From Bacillus sp. REN16 (GTDB lineage Bacteria; Bacillota; Bacilli; Bacillales; Bacillaceae_L): a stretch of DNA of 64,000 nt. Where the stretch lies: NCBI RefSeq assembly GCF_020731355.1, contig NZ_JAJFZK010000001.1:248001-312000 (forward strand), read 5' to 3'. The notes beneath the pieces are model-generated. The model did no database searches and was not told the DNA's origin. It worked only from the letters and a program-made list of their open reading frames with translations. Positions 18,494 to 27,801 of the stretch are shown one piece after another. How positions within the stretch are numbered: position 1 is the stretch's first letter; each line of letters starts with the position of its first letter. Position numbers and translations under genes: made by a program.

Positions 18494-18649
18494 TAATAAC
18501 ACCCCTTTAAAGTATTAATGTACGTTACTTACTTTTTAATAAAATGCGTTTGAATATACCTATTCGTTAATTATTAAGTAATTATAAAAAATCAATAAGC
18601 CCGACAAAACTTCCTTTATAATGGAAATAGATAGAAAGAGGGGTTATCC

Positions 18650-19360
18650 ATGGAAAGACCTGAAAAAATTCTACTTGTTGAAGATGATAAGGAAATCGCC
18701 CGTATTGTTTGTGATCATTTACGGAAAGAAGGCTATTTCGTAACATGGGCTTCTACGGGAAAAGAAGGCTGGGAGGATTTTAAAGGTGATCATTTTGACC
18801 TTGCTTTAATAGATTTAATGCTCCCGGAAATGGATGGGTATACATTATGTAAAACCATTCGAGTGGAAAGCGAAATTCCACTCCTCATTTTAAGTGCACG
18901 AAATGAGGATGAAAGTAAAATAAGAGGATTGAATCTTGGAGCTGATGACTACATCACAAAGCCATTTAGTCTTGAGGAACTGAGTGCGAGAATCAGCTCT
19001 CATTTAAGACGGTTCAGAAGATATAACAAAAAGACATCAAATGAAAATCGAATCAACTATATGAATGGATTAACAATTGATTTTACGAATGAGCTTGTGT
19101 ATCTGAATGGCGGCGTTGTACAAATAAGTTCCAAAGAAAAGGAATTATTGTTTTTGTTAGCGAAAAATCCATTGCAAACTTTTTCAAAAACAGAAATTTA
19201 TGTGCATATTTGGCAGCAGGAGGATGTGGATGGCAATAATACGGTCACGGTTCATATAAAAAGTTTACGTTCGAAATTAGGGGATGATACACGCTCCGCA
19301 AAGTTTATTCAAACGGTTTGGGGTGTCGGCTATCGTTTTATAGGAGAACAAAGCGTATGA
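18650..19360 (+). CDS. OmpR-family response regulator
   Basis: 236 residues. A receiver domain (ILLVEDDKEIARI; phospho-acceptor Asp in LALIDLMLPEMDG; Lys in ITKPFSLEEL) is followed by a winged-helix DNA-binding domain (residues about 140-232; VTVHIKSLRSKLGDD, TVWGVGYRF). First gene of a six-gene operon; its stop overlaps the kinase start (ATGA). A -10 TATAAT lies at 18617-18622. The target genes probably include its own operon. Confidence 0.95.
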   Translation: MERPEKILLVEDDKEIARIVCDHLRKEGYFVTWASTGKEGWEDFKGDHFDLALIDLMLPEMDGYTLCKTIRVESEIPLLILSARNEDESKIRGLNLGADDYITKPFSLEELSARISSHLRRFRRYNKKTSNENRINYMNGLTIDFTNELVYLNGGVVQISSKEKELLFLLAKNPLQTFSKTEIYVHIWQQEDVDGNNTVTVHIKSLRSKLGDDTRSAKFIQTVWGVGYRFIGEQSV

Positions 19361-20820
19361 AAATCAAACAATGGCTGATGGTTAGCTTTTTTATCGTGAT
19401 GTTGCTTCCTGTGGTCGCGCTTTATTTCCTCTATGTCAGTATAAGTAATCTCGATGAGAGCCAAGCATTTGTTGAGTTTGTTGAGATGAACAATAAAATG
19501 GAGGAGATAGAACCAAAGCTTTTGAATCCAAAATTTTATAAACTCCAACCGAAAGAACAGTTTGCGGATATTCAAGCATTAGAGAATGAATCAATCAAGA
19601 TAACATTATACCGCCCTGATGGCGTTGTTGTTTATTCTAGTTTACCAGGTCAAGGTTCATATGGATTTTCAACAATAAATATTGATCAAGTGTACAGAAA
19701 TCTAAATGAGATTCAAAAGAACTCCCGTACCTACACACTAAAAAAGACTGTGGTTAATAATGGTGATGTCCTTGGAATTTTTGAAATTTCGATTGCAAGA
19801 GAGGATTGGATAGAAGGGGTAAACAATCGCTACATGTATTTGGGTGTGTACTTCAGTATCTTCGTTATCCTACTCTATATCGTTGTAGTGATTCTATTAA
19901 ATCGAAAATTAAATCGACCATTAAGCCACTTGCAGGCGCAAATGACGGCTTTTGCAAATGGGGATAAACTGCCAAATCAGATTTGTGATTCAAAAGATGA
20001 AATAGGGGAGTTAATCAAACATTTTTGGAAAATGAAAGAACAGATTGAACAAACACAAGCGGCTCTTGTTGTTCAACAAAAGGAAAAAGAATTCATTGTC
20101 GCCTCATTATCACATGATCTAAAAACGCCATTAACGGTTATTCGTGCATATACCGAGGCTTTGCAGAATGATAAAACTCTTTCAGAACAAGAGAAGGCCG
20201 AATATAATGACATTTTATTTGAGAAGCTTGAATACATGAAACGAATGCTTGATGACTTGACAATACACACGGCATTACAATCCTCTACACAACAAACTGA
20301 GCTGGTGGAAGTAGACGGGGAAGAATATTTTGACATGCTGATATCAGGATATGACGAACCTTGTAATCGAAAAGGGATTTCACTGCATGTAGATCAATCA
20401 GTAAAAGAAACCTATAAGGTCGATCCAAAGCATATGGTGAGAATTGTAGATAACATCATGGGGAATGCGATTAGGCATACGGAAAAAGGGAATCGGATTT
20501 GGCTAGCTGCTATTTCAAGTAATACAAAACTACCTGACTGGGTATTTAAAAACTTTTTTGAAGACGTAGAGGTCTGGAGAAAAGAAGGTACTGTTATCCT
20601 AATTCAAAATGAAGGAAATGGAATTCCTAATGAACAACTGGACAAAGTTTTTCAGCCTTTTTATCAGGCAGAAGGTGCAAGGAACAATGGCGGCAGTTCA
20701 GGGCTTGGATTGAGTATTGCAAAATTGTTAATGGAACAACAAAATGGAAAAATCAGAATCTGGTCAGCAGAAAAAGAAGGAACATTACTTGCTTGCTGGC
20801 TTGAGGAAAGTAGGGAGTAA
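19357..20820 (+). CDS. Sensor histidine kinase
   Basis: 487 residues: TM1 (about 7-27), an extracytoplasmic sensor of about 135 residues, TM2 (about 168-188), HAMP (NRKLNRPLSHLQAQMTAF), HisKA with phospho-His in ASLSHDLKTPLTVIRAY, and HATPase with NAIRHTEKGN, NEGNGIP and GSSGLGLSIAKLL. The ATG at 19357 overlaps the regulator stop. Being in one operon with a lipoprotein and an M48 peptidase suggests that it senses envelope conditions; this is inference. Confidence 0.95.
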   Translation: MKIKQWLMVSFFIVMLLPVVALYFLYVSISNLDESQAFVEFVEMNNKMEEIEPKLLNPKFYKLQPKEQFADIQALENESIKITLYRPDGVVVYSSLPGQGSYGFSTINIDQVYRNLNEIQKNSRTYTLKKTVVNNGDVLGIFEISIAREDWIEGVNNRYMYLGVYFSIFVILLYIVVVILLNRKLNRPLSHLQAQMTAFANGDKLPNQICDSKDEIGELIKHFWKMKEQIEQTQAALVVQQKEKEFIVASLSHDLKTPLTVIRAYTEALQNDKTLSEQEKAEYNDILFEKLEYMKRMLDDLTIHTALQSSTQQTELVEVDGEEYFDMLISGYDEPCNRKGISLHVDQSVKETYKVDPKHMVRIVDNIMGNAIRHTEKGNRIWLAAISSNTKLPDWVFKNFFEDVEVWRKEGTVILIQNEGNGIPNEQLDKVFQPFYQAEGARNNGGSSGLGLSIAKLLMEQQNGKIRIWSAEKEGTLLACWLEESRE

Positions 20821-20821
20821 A

Positions 20822-21898
20822 GTGAGAAAATATCTATTCATGTTAACTGCAATTCTAATAATGGGCTTTTTATCGGGCTGTAAGGGGGATATGGCTGTGT
20901 CATCTGAAGAAATCATATCAAATGTCTTGTCTGCTAAGGAAAGCAAGCTTTCATATTATGGAGAAGGTGTCATGAAACTTACAACAAATGGAGAGGTCAC
21001 CCAAGACGCGAGTTTTAAAGAGTATGTGGCAGAGGATGGTAAACGGAAAATCATGACCACAGATCTTACTAGCAATCTTGAATCCTATGCGTTAAATGAT
21101 GGGAAACAGGTTCTTTCCTATGAACCAGAAAGTGAAACGGCTTTTAGCATTGACTTGTCGGAGGAAGGATTACCTGTATTCGCTGCATCACCTAAAGAAC
21201 AACTAATGATGATGTTAGACACAATCAAAGAAACCCATGATTATGAAATTGTCGGTGAAGAAAAAATGTTAGAATTAAATGTCTATCATTTAAAAGCCAC
21301 CCCAAATACAGACTCCAGTTTTTTAGGTGATTTTGAATTATGGATTGATCAAAAGACATGGTTTATGGTGAAGCTCATATCTGAAGTGGGGGATGCAAAA
21401 TCTGAAGTTGAATATAAAGCCCTTGATTTTTCACCAGATTTTAAGGAGGATACTTTTACTTTAGATATACCTGAACATGTAACGATTAACTCTATTGATT
21501 CAGAGCTTGAGCCTAACTATGGATCATTAGAAGAGGCACAAACAGCTTTGGATCAGCCATTCCTGGTTTTTACAGGTGAAGACATTACAGTTGAGAATGT
21601 GGAGATTGACATTCTTCAGGGTATAATCAACCGCCCGGAGATCACTGTCTATTATTTAAATGAAGGGATCCCTTCCTTATTAGTTTCAATATTCCCGACT
21701 CCAGAGGAAGCAGGAACGGAAATTAAACCTGGAAAGTGGCAAGTTCGTGGTCAAGGTGCAGAATTTGATGATTTTATTGATGCTTTAAGCTGGGATGAGA
21801 ATGGTCTGCGCTATACAATTTTGATCCAAAACCCGGACCTTGAAATGGAAGAAGTACTTGAAATGACGGAGCGTATGGTACTGAATAATGAAATGTAG
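20822..21898 (+). CDS. Lipoprotein with LolA-like fold
   Basis: 358 residues from a GTG start with GGGAG six bases upstream, directly after the kinase stop. Signal peptide with lipobox LSGC (Cys near residue 20). The part of about residues 40-220 (SYYGEGVMKLTTNGEV..., KLISEVGDAKSEVEYKALDF) resembles the LolA-like/outer-membrane-lipoprotein-sorting fold found in Bacillus lipoproteins such as YdcC; the C-terminal 120 residues (YYLNEGIPSLLVSIF) are like DUF4367 domains. Outer face of the membrane; function unknown, perhaps a sensor partner for the kinase. Confidence 0.8.
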   Translation: MRKYLFMLTAILIMGFLSGCKGDMAVSSEEIISNVLSAKESKLSYYGEGVMKLTTNGEVTQDASFKEYVAEDGKRKIMTTDLTSNLESYALNDGKQVLSYEPESETAFSIDLSEEGLPVFAASPKEQLMMMLDTIKETHDYEIVGEEKMLELNVYHLKATPNTDSSFLGDFELWIDQKTWFMVKLISEVGDAKSEVEYKALDFSPDFKEDTFTLDIPEHVTINSIDSELEPNYGSLEEAQTALDQPFLVFTGEDITVENVEIDILQGIINRPEITVYYLNEGIPSLLVSIFPTPEEAGTEIKPGKWQVRGQGAEFDDFIDALSWDENGLRYTILIQNPDLEMEEVLEMTERMVLNNEM

Positions 21899-21907
21899 GT
21901 GGAAATG

Positions 21908-23623
21908 ATGCTGCCAAATTGGTATGAGATTGGATTATATATTTTAGTAGGCTTAGGGATCCAATTAATCGGAATGATAGTTGAGAAGGTAAATAAAAGA
22001 TTGGGATCCTCGATTGAAATCATTCTAGCCCTCCTTGCAATTGGGTTTGTCTTTTATCAAGTTCCATTTATGGATGGTTTTATCTATATTGCGTTCATAT
22101 CAAGCGGATATTTCCTAGCAATTTCTTTGACTACCGGCTATGAGAAACGAATTGAGCTCCAAGAGGAATTACGTCAGAATAAAGTAGAAAAAATCTCTTT
22201 AGGACGTGATTTTAAACGGATTGCATCTGATATATTTATAACCGGATTTGTCGTAATTGGTGCAATTCTATTCTACATTTTTGGTCCAGAGTATAGTCTA
22301 TTAAAATATATTATCGTCTTTGGACTTGTAAGCACTGGAACAGAAGTAATAAAGCGAATCGGTATTTATGCAACTGTTAATGTTTTTTATGACAAAGAAG
22401 AAAAACAACTATATTTGGTATCATACTTTGAATCTCGAAAAATTCCAATTGAAGATTTAGAGGATGTGAAACTTGAAACAAATGTAGACCTGTTGAAGCT
22501 CCATCCATTATTAACGATGTTTTCGTCAAACGCAGATTTTACTACGAGCTTTCGGACAGTTTTACGGCTTTATATGCCAGGTGAGACGGTTTATATAACC
22601 ATTCGTGAAGCAGAAAAATGGAAAAGTATTATTGATGAAAAGATAAATGTTGAGGAAAAAGTGATGGAACTAAACGAGGTCCTACCGTTTTGGCATCGGA
22701 AAAATATAAAACGATTAATCGGAAAGCTCTATTTCGCATCAACGGTAAAAGGTGTATCTGCCTATACGGGATTACTTCTACTTCTATATTACTTTGAAGT
22801 ACCGTCTTGGATCATGGTCACTGTCGCATTAGCATTTTGGGGCTTCAACCTTTATATATCTGACCAAGTTTTAAAGGTGGCAATGGATGCTGAGGAGACC
22901 CAAAACCTGGAATTAATTCAACTTTCACAGCGAGTTTTTGAAAAAGCCGGTATTCCAAATGTCCGTGTGTATGAAACAGAAAGTACAGAGTATAACGGCC
23001 TTGCGACAGGTATGAATATTGGAAAATCGATGGTAACAATTACAACTGCTACATTAAAGTTGCCGGTTGAGGCAATTGAGGGAATCCTCGCACATGAAGC
23101 CATTCATGTGAAAAAGCGGGATGTGCTCTGGGGGCAGCTTTGGAGATTCGTATATTTGATACTTGTGTTCGGTATAGTTTTATTGATTCAAAAATATATA
23201 ACCAACATTGAAGAATATAAAATCCCACTTTTTTTAACAATATGGTTTTTAATGATTATATTCCCAATCATCCAATCTTTTAGTTCACAATGGATGGAAG
23301 TCCGGGCGGATCACCTGGGAGCATCCTTGCTTAGTGGTGGTAGTAAGCAAATGTCGAGCAGTTTAATCACTTTATCGGAAAAACAGGATGAGGCAATTAA
23401 TAAATCACTTTCATATAGTACGGTTATTAAAGAAGAGAAAGATGTGGCAAAGTCATCGATTGAACGGGATTCTTTAATATGGAGATTTATTGAATTTCAG
23501 TTCATGCTTCATCCACCAATGTACTGGAGAGTCCAAACCTTAAAAGAAAATAATGAAGGTTGGGGGAAAAGAATACGAAATCGTTGGATGGTCGATAGAG
23601 TGAAGGAGTCAATATTGAGATAG
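21908..23623 (+). CDS. M48-family membrane zinc metalloprotease
   Basis: About 571 residues. The N-terminal 330 residues hold several membrane helices plus a soluble part; the C-terminal part is an M48 (HtpX/Ste24-like) peptidase with HEAIH (zinc ligands and catalytic Glu) near residue 395 and the third ligand Glu in WMEVRADHLGA. The fusion to a long multi-helix N-terminus makes it larger than HtpX (about 290). Start: ATG at 21908, six bases after AGGTGG; ATG 21905 and GTG 21899 are alternatives. Likely handles membrane-protein quality control with the upstream kinase system. Confidence 0.85.
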   Translation: MLPNWYEIGLYILVGLGIQLIGMIVEKVNKRLGSSIEIILALLAIGFVFYQVPFMDGFIYIAFISSGYFLAISLTTGYEKRIELQEELRQNKVEKISLGRDFKRIASDIFITGFVVIGAILFYIFGPEYSLLKYIIVFGLVSTGTEVIKRIGIYATVNVFYDKEEKQLYLVSYFESRKIPIEDLEDVKLETNVDLLKLHPLLTMFSSNADFTTSFRTVLRLYMPGETVYITIREAEKWKSIIDEKINVEEKVMELNEVLPFWHRKNIKRLIGKLYFASTVKGVSAYTGLLLLLYYFEVPSWIMVTVALAFWGFNLYISDQVLKVAMDAEETQNLELIQLSQRVFEKAGIPNVRVYETESTEYNGLATGMNIGKSMVTITTATLKLPVEAIEGILAHEAIHVKKRDVLWGQLWRFVYLILVFGIVLLIQKYITNIEEYKIPLFLTIWFLMIIFPIIQSFSSQWMEVRADHLGASLLSGGSKQMSSSLITLSEKQDEAINKSLSYSTVIKEEKDVAKSSIERDSLIWRFIEFQFMLHPPMYWRVQTLKENNEGWGKRIRNRWMVDRVKESILR

Positions 23624-23634
23624 AAGGTGAGAAA

Positions 23635-23781
23635 GTGAAATTGGCGAAAGTTTTATTTGTTATTGGTGCAGTTGTTTTCCCTTTAGGAATATTTTTGTCG
23701 TCATATAGCCCTGTGGGAGTGGTTTTAGCAATTGCAGGAGGACTAACCGTATTCTTTTGTACACCGGCAATACAATCATAG
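23635..23781 (+). CDS. Small membrane protein (48 aa)
   Basis: GTG start with AAGGTGAG upstream; MKLAKVLFVIGAVVFPLGIF... encodes two hydrophobic helices joined at SSYSP. It lies 11 bp after the M48 gene and 15 bp before the next small gene, so it belongs to the same operon. No family recognised; it could be a regulator of the protease. Confidence 0.65.
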   Translation: MKLAKVLFVIGAVVFPLGIFLSSYSPVGVVLAIAGGLTVFFCTPAIQS

Positions 23782-23796
23782 AAAGGAGTTGGAAAA

Positions 23797-24000
23797 ATGG
23801 ACTTCTTAAGTGTAAATGATTGGATCACCCCAACAAATCCGTATGCATCACTATTTTTTGGATTGCTGTTTACGATAGTTGTTGGAGTGGTTGTCTGGCT
23901 AGATACAAGGAAATTAAAAAACCTTCTCATTGTGTTACTAACAGGGAGTATCGTATCGATTGTAGGGGTAATTATATTGCAGGCTGTTGGGTTTTACTAA
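23797..24000 (+). CDS. Small membrane protein (67 aa)
   Basis: MDFLSVNDWITPTNPYASLF..., with two predicted helices (about 20-35 and 43-63) separated by a basic loop (LDTRKLKN). GAAAGGAGTTGG lies upstream. Last gene of the two-component/protease operon. Function unknown. Confidence 0.7.
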   Translation: MDFLSVNDWITPTNPYASLFFGLLFTIVVGVVVWLDTRKLKNLLIVLLTGSIVSIVGVIILQAVGFY

Positions 24001-24105
24001 GCTTTTGTCCGAAGACTTTCCTATGGGGGGGGTCTTTTGTTTGTTTAATGTATTATATTTCGCATTTGATATATTTGATTTTCTATATTATTACAATTTT
24101 GTAAC

Positions 24106-24314
24106 CATAAATGATGTTTATGTCATATCGTTTTCCAAAATCATCCAAAGGCCTAATCATAAATGATGTTTATGCTATGGGGTTATCCATAATTATCCAA
24201 AAGTCTAACAATAAATGATGTTTATGCCATTAGGTTTGCCATAATTACCCAAAACCCTAACCGTAAATAATGATTATGTCATTATAATCCCCACAATTTT
24301 CCAAAACCCAATCA
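24106..24314. repeat. Four tandem 52-bp repeats, each with a 17-bp dyad
   Basis: The dyad CATAAATGATGTTTATG (CATAAA / TTTATG around TGATG) starts at 24106 and 24158 in perfect form, at 24210 with one change and at 24262 as CGTAAATAATGATTATG. The start-to-start distance is 52 bp each time, close to five helical turns. The linker is also conserved (TTATCCATAATTATCCAAAA type). No ORF runs through it. It fills the 424-bp gap between the protease operon and the GNAT gene together with plain AT-rich sequence. Confidence 0.85.
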
Positions 24315-24424
24315 TTTTTGTGAAACATGGAAAAAATTCATATCAACAAAGTTTGATAAATTAAAAGGAAATCCATTCAATTCAAAGAAATAGATAATAG
24401 GAAAAAATTTAGCTGGAGGTTAAT

Positions 24425-24934
24425 ATGGATATACAGATAAGGCCTGCAAATGAAGAGGACGCACTACATCTAATCGAACATACCAAAATCGTTCTGAATG
24501 AGTCGACATATATGTTAACTTCTCCTGAGGAATTTAATATCACAGTTGAGGCAGAGGAGAAATGGATAGAGGGATATTCGAAACCAGGGAATTTAATCAT
24601 TGTAGCAGATATTGACGGTAAAATTGTCGGTAGTTTAAGCTTCCAGACCTCAAAAAGGAAGCGGCTTTCTCATTTAGGGTATTTTGGGATAAGTATTCAA
24701 GAGGCATACTGCAATAAAGGTATTGGAAGCAAACTAATGGAATATTTACTTGAGTGGGCACGAACAGAACCTGGTCTCGAGAAAGTATGTCTAGAAGTCT
24801 TCTCCCATAATAAAATAGCAATCCACTTATATAAAAAATTTGGGTTCATAGAGGAAGGACGAAAAGTTAAATTCGTTAAATTTAGTGATACACATTATGA
24901 AGATGAAATCATCATGTATAAATTTGTAAAATAA
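24425..24934 (+). CDS. GNAT family N-acetyltransferase
   Basis: 169 residues of a single GNAT fold. The acetyl-CoA loop is in YCNKGIGSKLMEYLLEWA (Q/RxxGxG/A type), followed by LEVFSHNKIAIHLYKKFGFIEEGRK, typical of the RimI/RimJ-like branch. Preceded by GGAGG eight bases from the ATG. The acceptor substrate is unknown. Single-gene unit; the repeat array lies in its upstream region. Confidence 0.9.
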   Translation: MDIQIRPANEEDALHLIEHTKIVLNESTYMLTSPEEFNITVEAEEKWIEGYSKPGNLIIVADIDGKIVGSLSFQTSKRKRLSHLGYFGISIQEAYCNKGIGSKLMEYLLEWARTEPGLEKVCLEVFSHNKIAIHLYKKFGFIEEGRKVKFVKFSDTHYEDEIIMYKFVK

Positions 24935-24981
24935 GCATCGTTCTATGATACGATAGTAGAAACGACATGAGGAGGGGTATT

Positions 24982-25102
24982 GTGCAGTTAACAATTTATT
25001 TAGCTGGGCAAATTCATGACAATTGGCGGGAGGAAATTAAAGACAAGGCTAAGTCACGTAACCGTTGAAACAGTTGACCAAGCATTAGACGTGTTGAGTT
25101 AG
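24982..25102 (+). pseudogene. ytoQ: ytoQ remnant with internal deletion
   Basis: After GAGGAGGGG a GTG start gives MQLTIYLAGQIHDNWREEIK, the N-terminus of the YtoQ family (about 145-150 residues, unknown function). After codon 28 the frame ends, but one phase over VTVETVDQALDVLS then a stop follows at once, which is the YtoQ C-terminus. About 100 codons in the middle are missing with a net frame change, so the gene is broken. Confidence 0.8.
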
Positions 25103-25119
25103 ATATTTGAATAAATAAA

Positions 25120-25155
25120 AATGCAGCGGGCTTACTTTTTCCGCTGCATTCTTTT
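25120..25155. terminator. Bidirectional terminator between ytoQ remnant and yajQ
   Basis: AATGCAGCGG / CCGCTGCATT with T runs on both sides. Confidence 0.88.
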
Positions 25156-25646
25156 TAACGATAATTAATAAACTGAACATCAATCGGTAAATCTGCTTCG
25201 CGAATTGCATTAATAATTTGTTGTAGGTCGTCTCTGCTTTTAGCAGTTACACGAACTTGATCGTCCTGAACCTGGCTTTTTACCTTAAGTCCGCTATTTT
25301 TAATGATCGTATTAATTTTCTTCGCGTTCTCTTTGTCAATTCCTTGGATCAGTTTCGCACGTTGACGAACGGTTCCTCCAGATGCATTTTCAATTTTTCC
25401 ATAATCAATATTACGTGTTGCTATCCCACGCTTAATCATTTTACTTATTAGGACATCCTTCAATTGCTCAAGCTTGTACTCATCATCTGATACTAAGACC
25501 AGTTCCTCCTTATCAAGTGAAATGTCACTTTTACTGCCTTTAAAATCATAGCGAGTTTGGATCTCTTTTTTTGCAATACTGATTGCATTTGTTACTTCAG
25601 GCAAATCAACCTTTGACACAATATCGAATGAACTTTCCTTTGCCAT
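25155..25646 (-). CDS. yitK: YajQ family nucleotide-binding protein (YitK)
   Basis: 163 residues, full length for YajQ/DUF520: two ferredoxin-like halves with [18 protein letters not shown] at the start, TRYDFKGSK, and [18 protein letters not shown]. Family members bind nucleotides or RNA, and some bind cyclic di-GMP (Xanthomonas). B. subtilis yitK next to yitL matches the synteny here. GGAGG precedes the ATG. Confidence 0.95.
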   Translation of the reverse strand: MAKESSFDIVSKVDLPEVTNAISIAKKEIQTRYDFKGSKSDISLDKEELVLVSDDEYKLEQLKDVLISKMIKRGIATRNIDYGKIENASGGTVRQRAKLIQGIDKENAKKINTIIKNSGLKVKSQVQDDQVRVTAKSRDDLQQIINAIREADLPIDVQFINYR

Positions 25647-25798
25647 TTGCCAACCTCCAAAAAAGTATATTTGCCTTGATTATAGACAATCTTAGCAATT
25701 TGAACAACTTTTTCCAAAACTATACTAGTAATTTGGAGTCTTAACGGTCTATACTATGTAATGACCATTAAGTAACATAAGAAAGAGGGCTTTAATAA

Positions 25799-26659
25799 AT
25801 GAATGCATTAGAACCAGGTACGGTTGTCACATTACGTGTAGATAGAGATGCCCCGTTTGGCTATTTTTTAACAAACGGTGAAGAAGATGTTTTGCTTCAT
25901 ACAAATGAAATTATAGATGGCTTTGACCCTGATGAGGACGTAACTGTTTTTCTTTTTCAAGACCATCAGGGAAGACTTTCAGCTTCCATGGCAATACCGA
26001 CTGTTCAAATCGGTTCTTATGATTGGGCTGAGGTAGTTGAAATCAAACATGAGCTAGGAGCTTTTGTAAATATTGGGATTAACAAAGATATTCTTGTTTC
26101 AAAGGACGATTTACATGAAGTTTGGGACCTTTGGCCGGAGCCTGGTGACAGATTGTATGTAACTCTACGAACAGACAAAAATGGCCGGCTTTTTGGTAAG
26201 CTAGCAACAGAAGACGTCATTCGTTCGATTTCAAAACCAGCTACAAGAAAAGATTTTAATAAAAATATAACAGGGACCATTTATCGATTATTAATGGTCG
26301 GTTCATTTATGATTTCAGAGGAAGGCTTCATTGGATTTATTCATGAAAGTCAACGGACAAGGGAGCCAAGAGTTGGTGAAAAGGTCCAAGGCAGAATTAT
26401 TGATGTTAAGGAAGATGGTTCCGTAAATGTATCCTTACTTGGTAGAGGTCATGAAATCATGGGAGATGATGCTGATAAAATTTATCAGTATATGGAAGGC
26501 CGTGGGGGAGCAATGCCATATGGGGATAAAAGCAGCCCGGAAGACATTACTGCCAGATTTGAGATGAGTAAAGCTTCATTCAAACGGGCACTTGGAAAGC
26601 TAATGAAAGAAGGAAAAGTATACCAAGAAGAAGGCTGGACCTATTTCAAAAAAGAATAG
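25799..26659 (+). CDS. yitL: CvfB/YitL, S1-domain RNA-binding protein
   Basis: 286 residues: three S1-like OB domains (about 1-65, 70-135, 150-215; GFIGFIHESQRTREPRVGEKV in the third) followed by a winged helix (SKASFKRALGKLMKEGKVYQE) at the C-terminus, the layout of conserved virulence factor B. It binds RNA in Staphylococcus; the target in bacilli is unknown. Divergent from yitK; AGAGGG lies before the ATG. Confidence 0.93.
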   Translation: MNALEPGTVVTLRVDRDAPFGYFLTNGEEDVLLHTNEIIDGFDPDEDVTVFLFQDHQGRLSASMAIPTVQIGSYDWAEVVEIKHELGAFVNIGINKDILVSKDDLHEVWDLWPEPGDRLYVTLRTDKNGRLFGKLATEDVIRSISKPATRKDFNKNITGTIYRLLMVGSFMISEEGFIGFIHESQRTREPRVGEKVQGRIIDVKEDGSVNVSLLGRGHEIMGDDADKIYQYMEGRGGAMPYGDKSSPEDITARFEMSKASFKRALGKLMKEGKVYQEEGWTYFKKE

Positions 26660-26667
26660 TAAAGGAA

Positions 26668-26699
26668 AACGCATCGGTTCTAAAAAGACCGATGCGTTT
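26668..26699 (+). terminator. Terminator of yitL
   Basis: AACGCATCGGT / ACCGATGCGTT followed by TGCTTTT; may also serve the convergent small gene. Confidence 0.85.
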
Positions 26700-26703
26700 G
26701 CTT

Positions 26704-26835
26704 TTACAAATGATCTGTTTTCTTTGAGTATTGATGTTTGCCAGCCTGACGATTTTTTTCTCTCATCATATTTTTTTCATGTCGTAATGCGTTGTTATCT
26801 TGAGCCTTTTTATCATTATCACTAGTTCTCGGCAT
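26704..26835 (-). CDS. Small hydrophilic protein (43 aa)
   Basis: MPRTSDNDKKAQDNNALRHE... ends in QYSKKTDHL; very charged, without hydrophobic core, in the style of minor small acid-soluble or DUF3941-type Bacillus peptides. AAGGGAG lies ten bases before the ATG, and the reading frame ends at the yitL terminator. I cannot assign a function; the DUF3941 link is tentative. Confidence 0.65.
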   Translation of the reverse strand: MPRTSDNDKKAQDNNALRHEKNMMREKNRQAGKHQYSKKTDHL

Positions 26836-26900
26836 AATTGAACACTCCCTTCAATCACTTCAGAATTAGGATATCCAGTCGTTTTTCAAACTATGTAAAA

Positions 26901-27764
26901 TTAGCTATTTGGCATTTTGTTTAAAAAGAAGATCGCAATGGTTCCAGGTCCTGCATGTGAACCTATCCCAGCACCAATAGCATTAATGAAAAATGATTTA
27001 CAACCGAGTTTTTCCTCAAATACCTTTTTCAACTCAAGTACTTCACTTTCGACATCTCCGTGGCTAATACCAATTGTCTGTTTTGATAAATCCACACCGC
27101 GCTCTTCCATAAGCTCAACAATACGTTTATACACTTTCTTTTTTCCGCGAATTTTTTCAAGAGGTATTAGCTTTCCATCTTCTACATTTAATAGAGGCTT
27201 AATATTTAATAATCCTCCGACAAAGGCTGAAGTTTTACTAATACGTCCCCCGCGAGCTAAATATTCGAGATCATCAACTGTAAATAGATGCTCCATATGA
27301 GTACTATAGAAATTCGCAAGATGAACGATTTCATCCTTTGACGCACCTTTGGCGGCTAGCTCAGCAGCTGCTTTCACAACTAGGCCTTGTCCAAGTGAAG
27401 CACATTTTGTGTCAATAATTGTTAAATCAAGGTCAGGATATTCTTCTTTTACCTCTTCGCTCATCATTACAGCTGTTTGGTAGGTACCCGATAATTGTGA
27501 TGAAAAGGCAATGTATACAGCAGATTGCTTTTCTTTTGCAATTTCAGTAAAGGCATCCTTAAAGCGGTGAGGAGGAACTTGGGATGTTTTCGGAGAACTC
27601 CCATTTCGCATCGCTTCAAACACTTTTGCGGGCTCAATCGTAGCAATATCTTCATAATCTTGCCCATCTAGATGAACTCCTAAGGAGAATAAGGTTACAT
27701 TGTTTTCTTCAAAAAATTGAAGTGGTAGGTCACTACCGCTATCAGTAAGAATTCTAACGGTCAA
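26901..27764 (-). CDS. yitS: DegV family fatty-acid-binding protein (YitS)
   Basis: 287 residues. VRILTDSGSDLP at the start, IAFSSQLSGTYQTA (lipid carboxylate-binding Ser region), RGGRISKTSAFVGGLLNIKPLL and GAGIGSHAGPGT are the DegV/FakB landmarks. Such proteins present fatty acids to the kinase FakA for incorporation into phospholipids. TTG at 27764 is chosen (AAGGTGAG just upstream); an in-frame GTG lies two codons further. Position before yitT matches B. subtilis yitS. Confidence 0.92.
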   Translation of the reverse strand: MTVRILTDSGSDLPLQFFEENNVTLFSLGVHLDGQDYEDIATIEPAKVFEAMRNGSSPKTSQVPPHRFKDAFTEIAKEKQSAVYIAFSSQLSGTYQTAVMMSEEVKEEYPDLDLTIIDTKCASLGQGLVVKAAAELAAKGASKDEIVHLANFYSTHMEHLFTVDDLEYLARGGRISKTSAFVGGLLNIKPLLNVEDGKLIPLEKIRGKKKVYKRIVELMEERGVDLSKQTIGISHGDVESEVLELKKVFEEKLGCKSFFINAIGAGIGSHAGPGTIAIFFLNKMPNS

Positions 27765-27801
27765 AAGTCTCACCTTCTCTTTTCATGGTCAGGTTATTAA
27801 A

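Noticed and set aside
24106-24314. CRISPR-like appearance of the 52-bp repeats
   Set aside because: Linkers between the dyads are similar to each other, so there are no unique spacers, and no cas genes are near.
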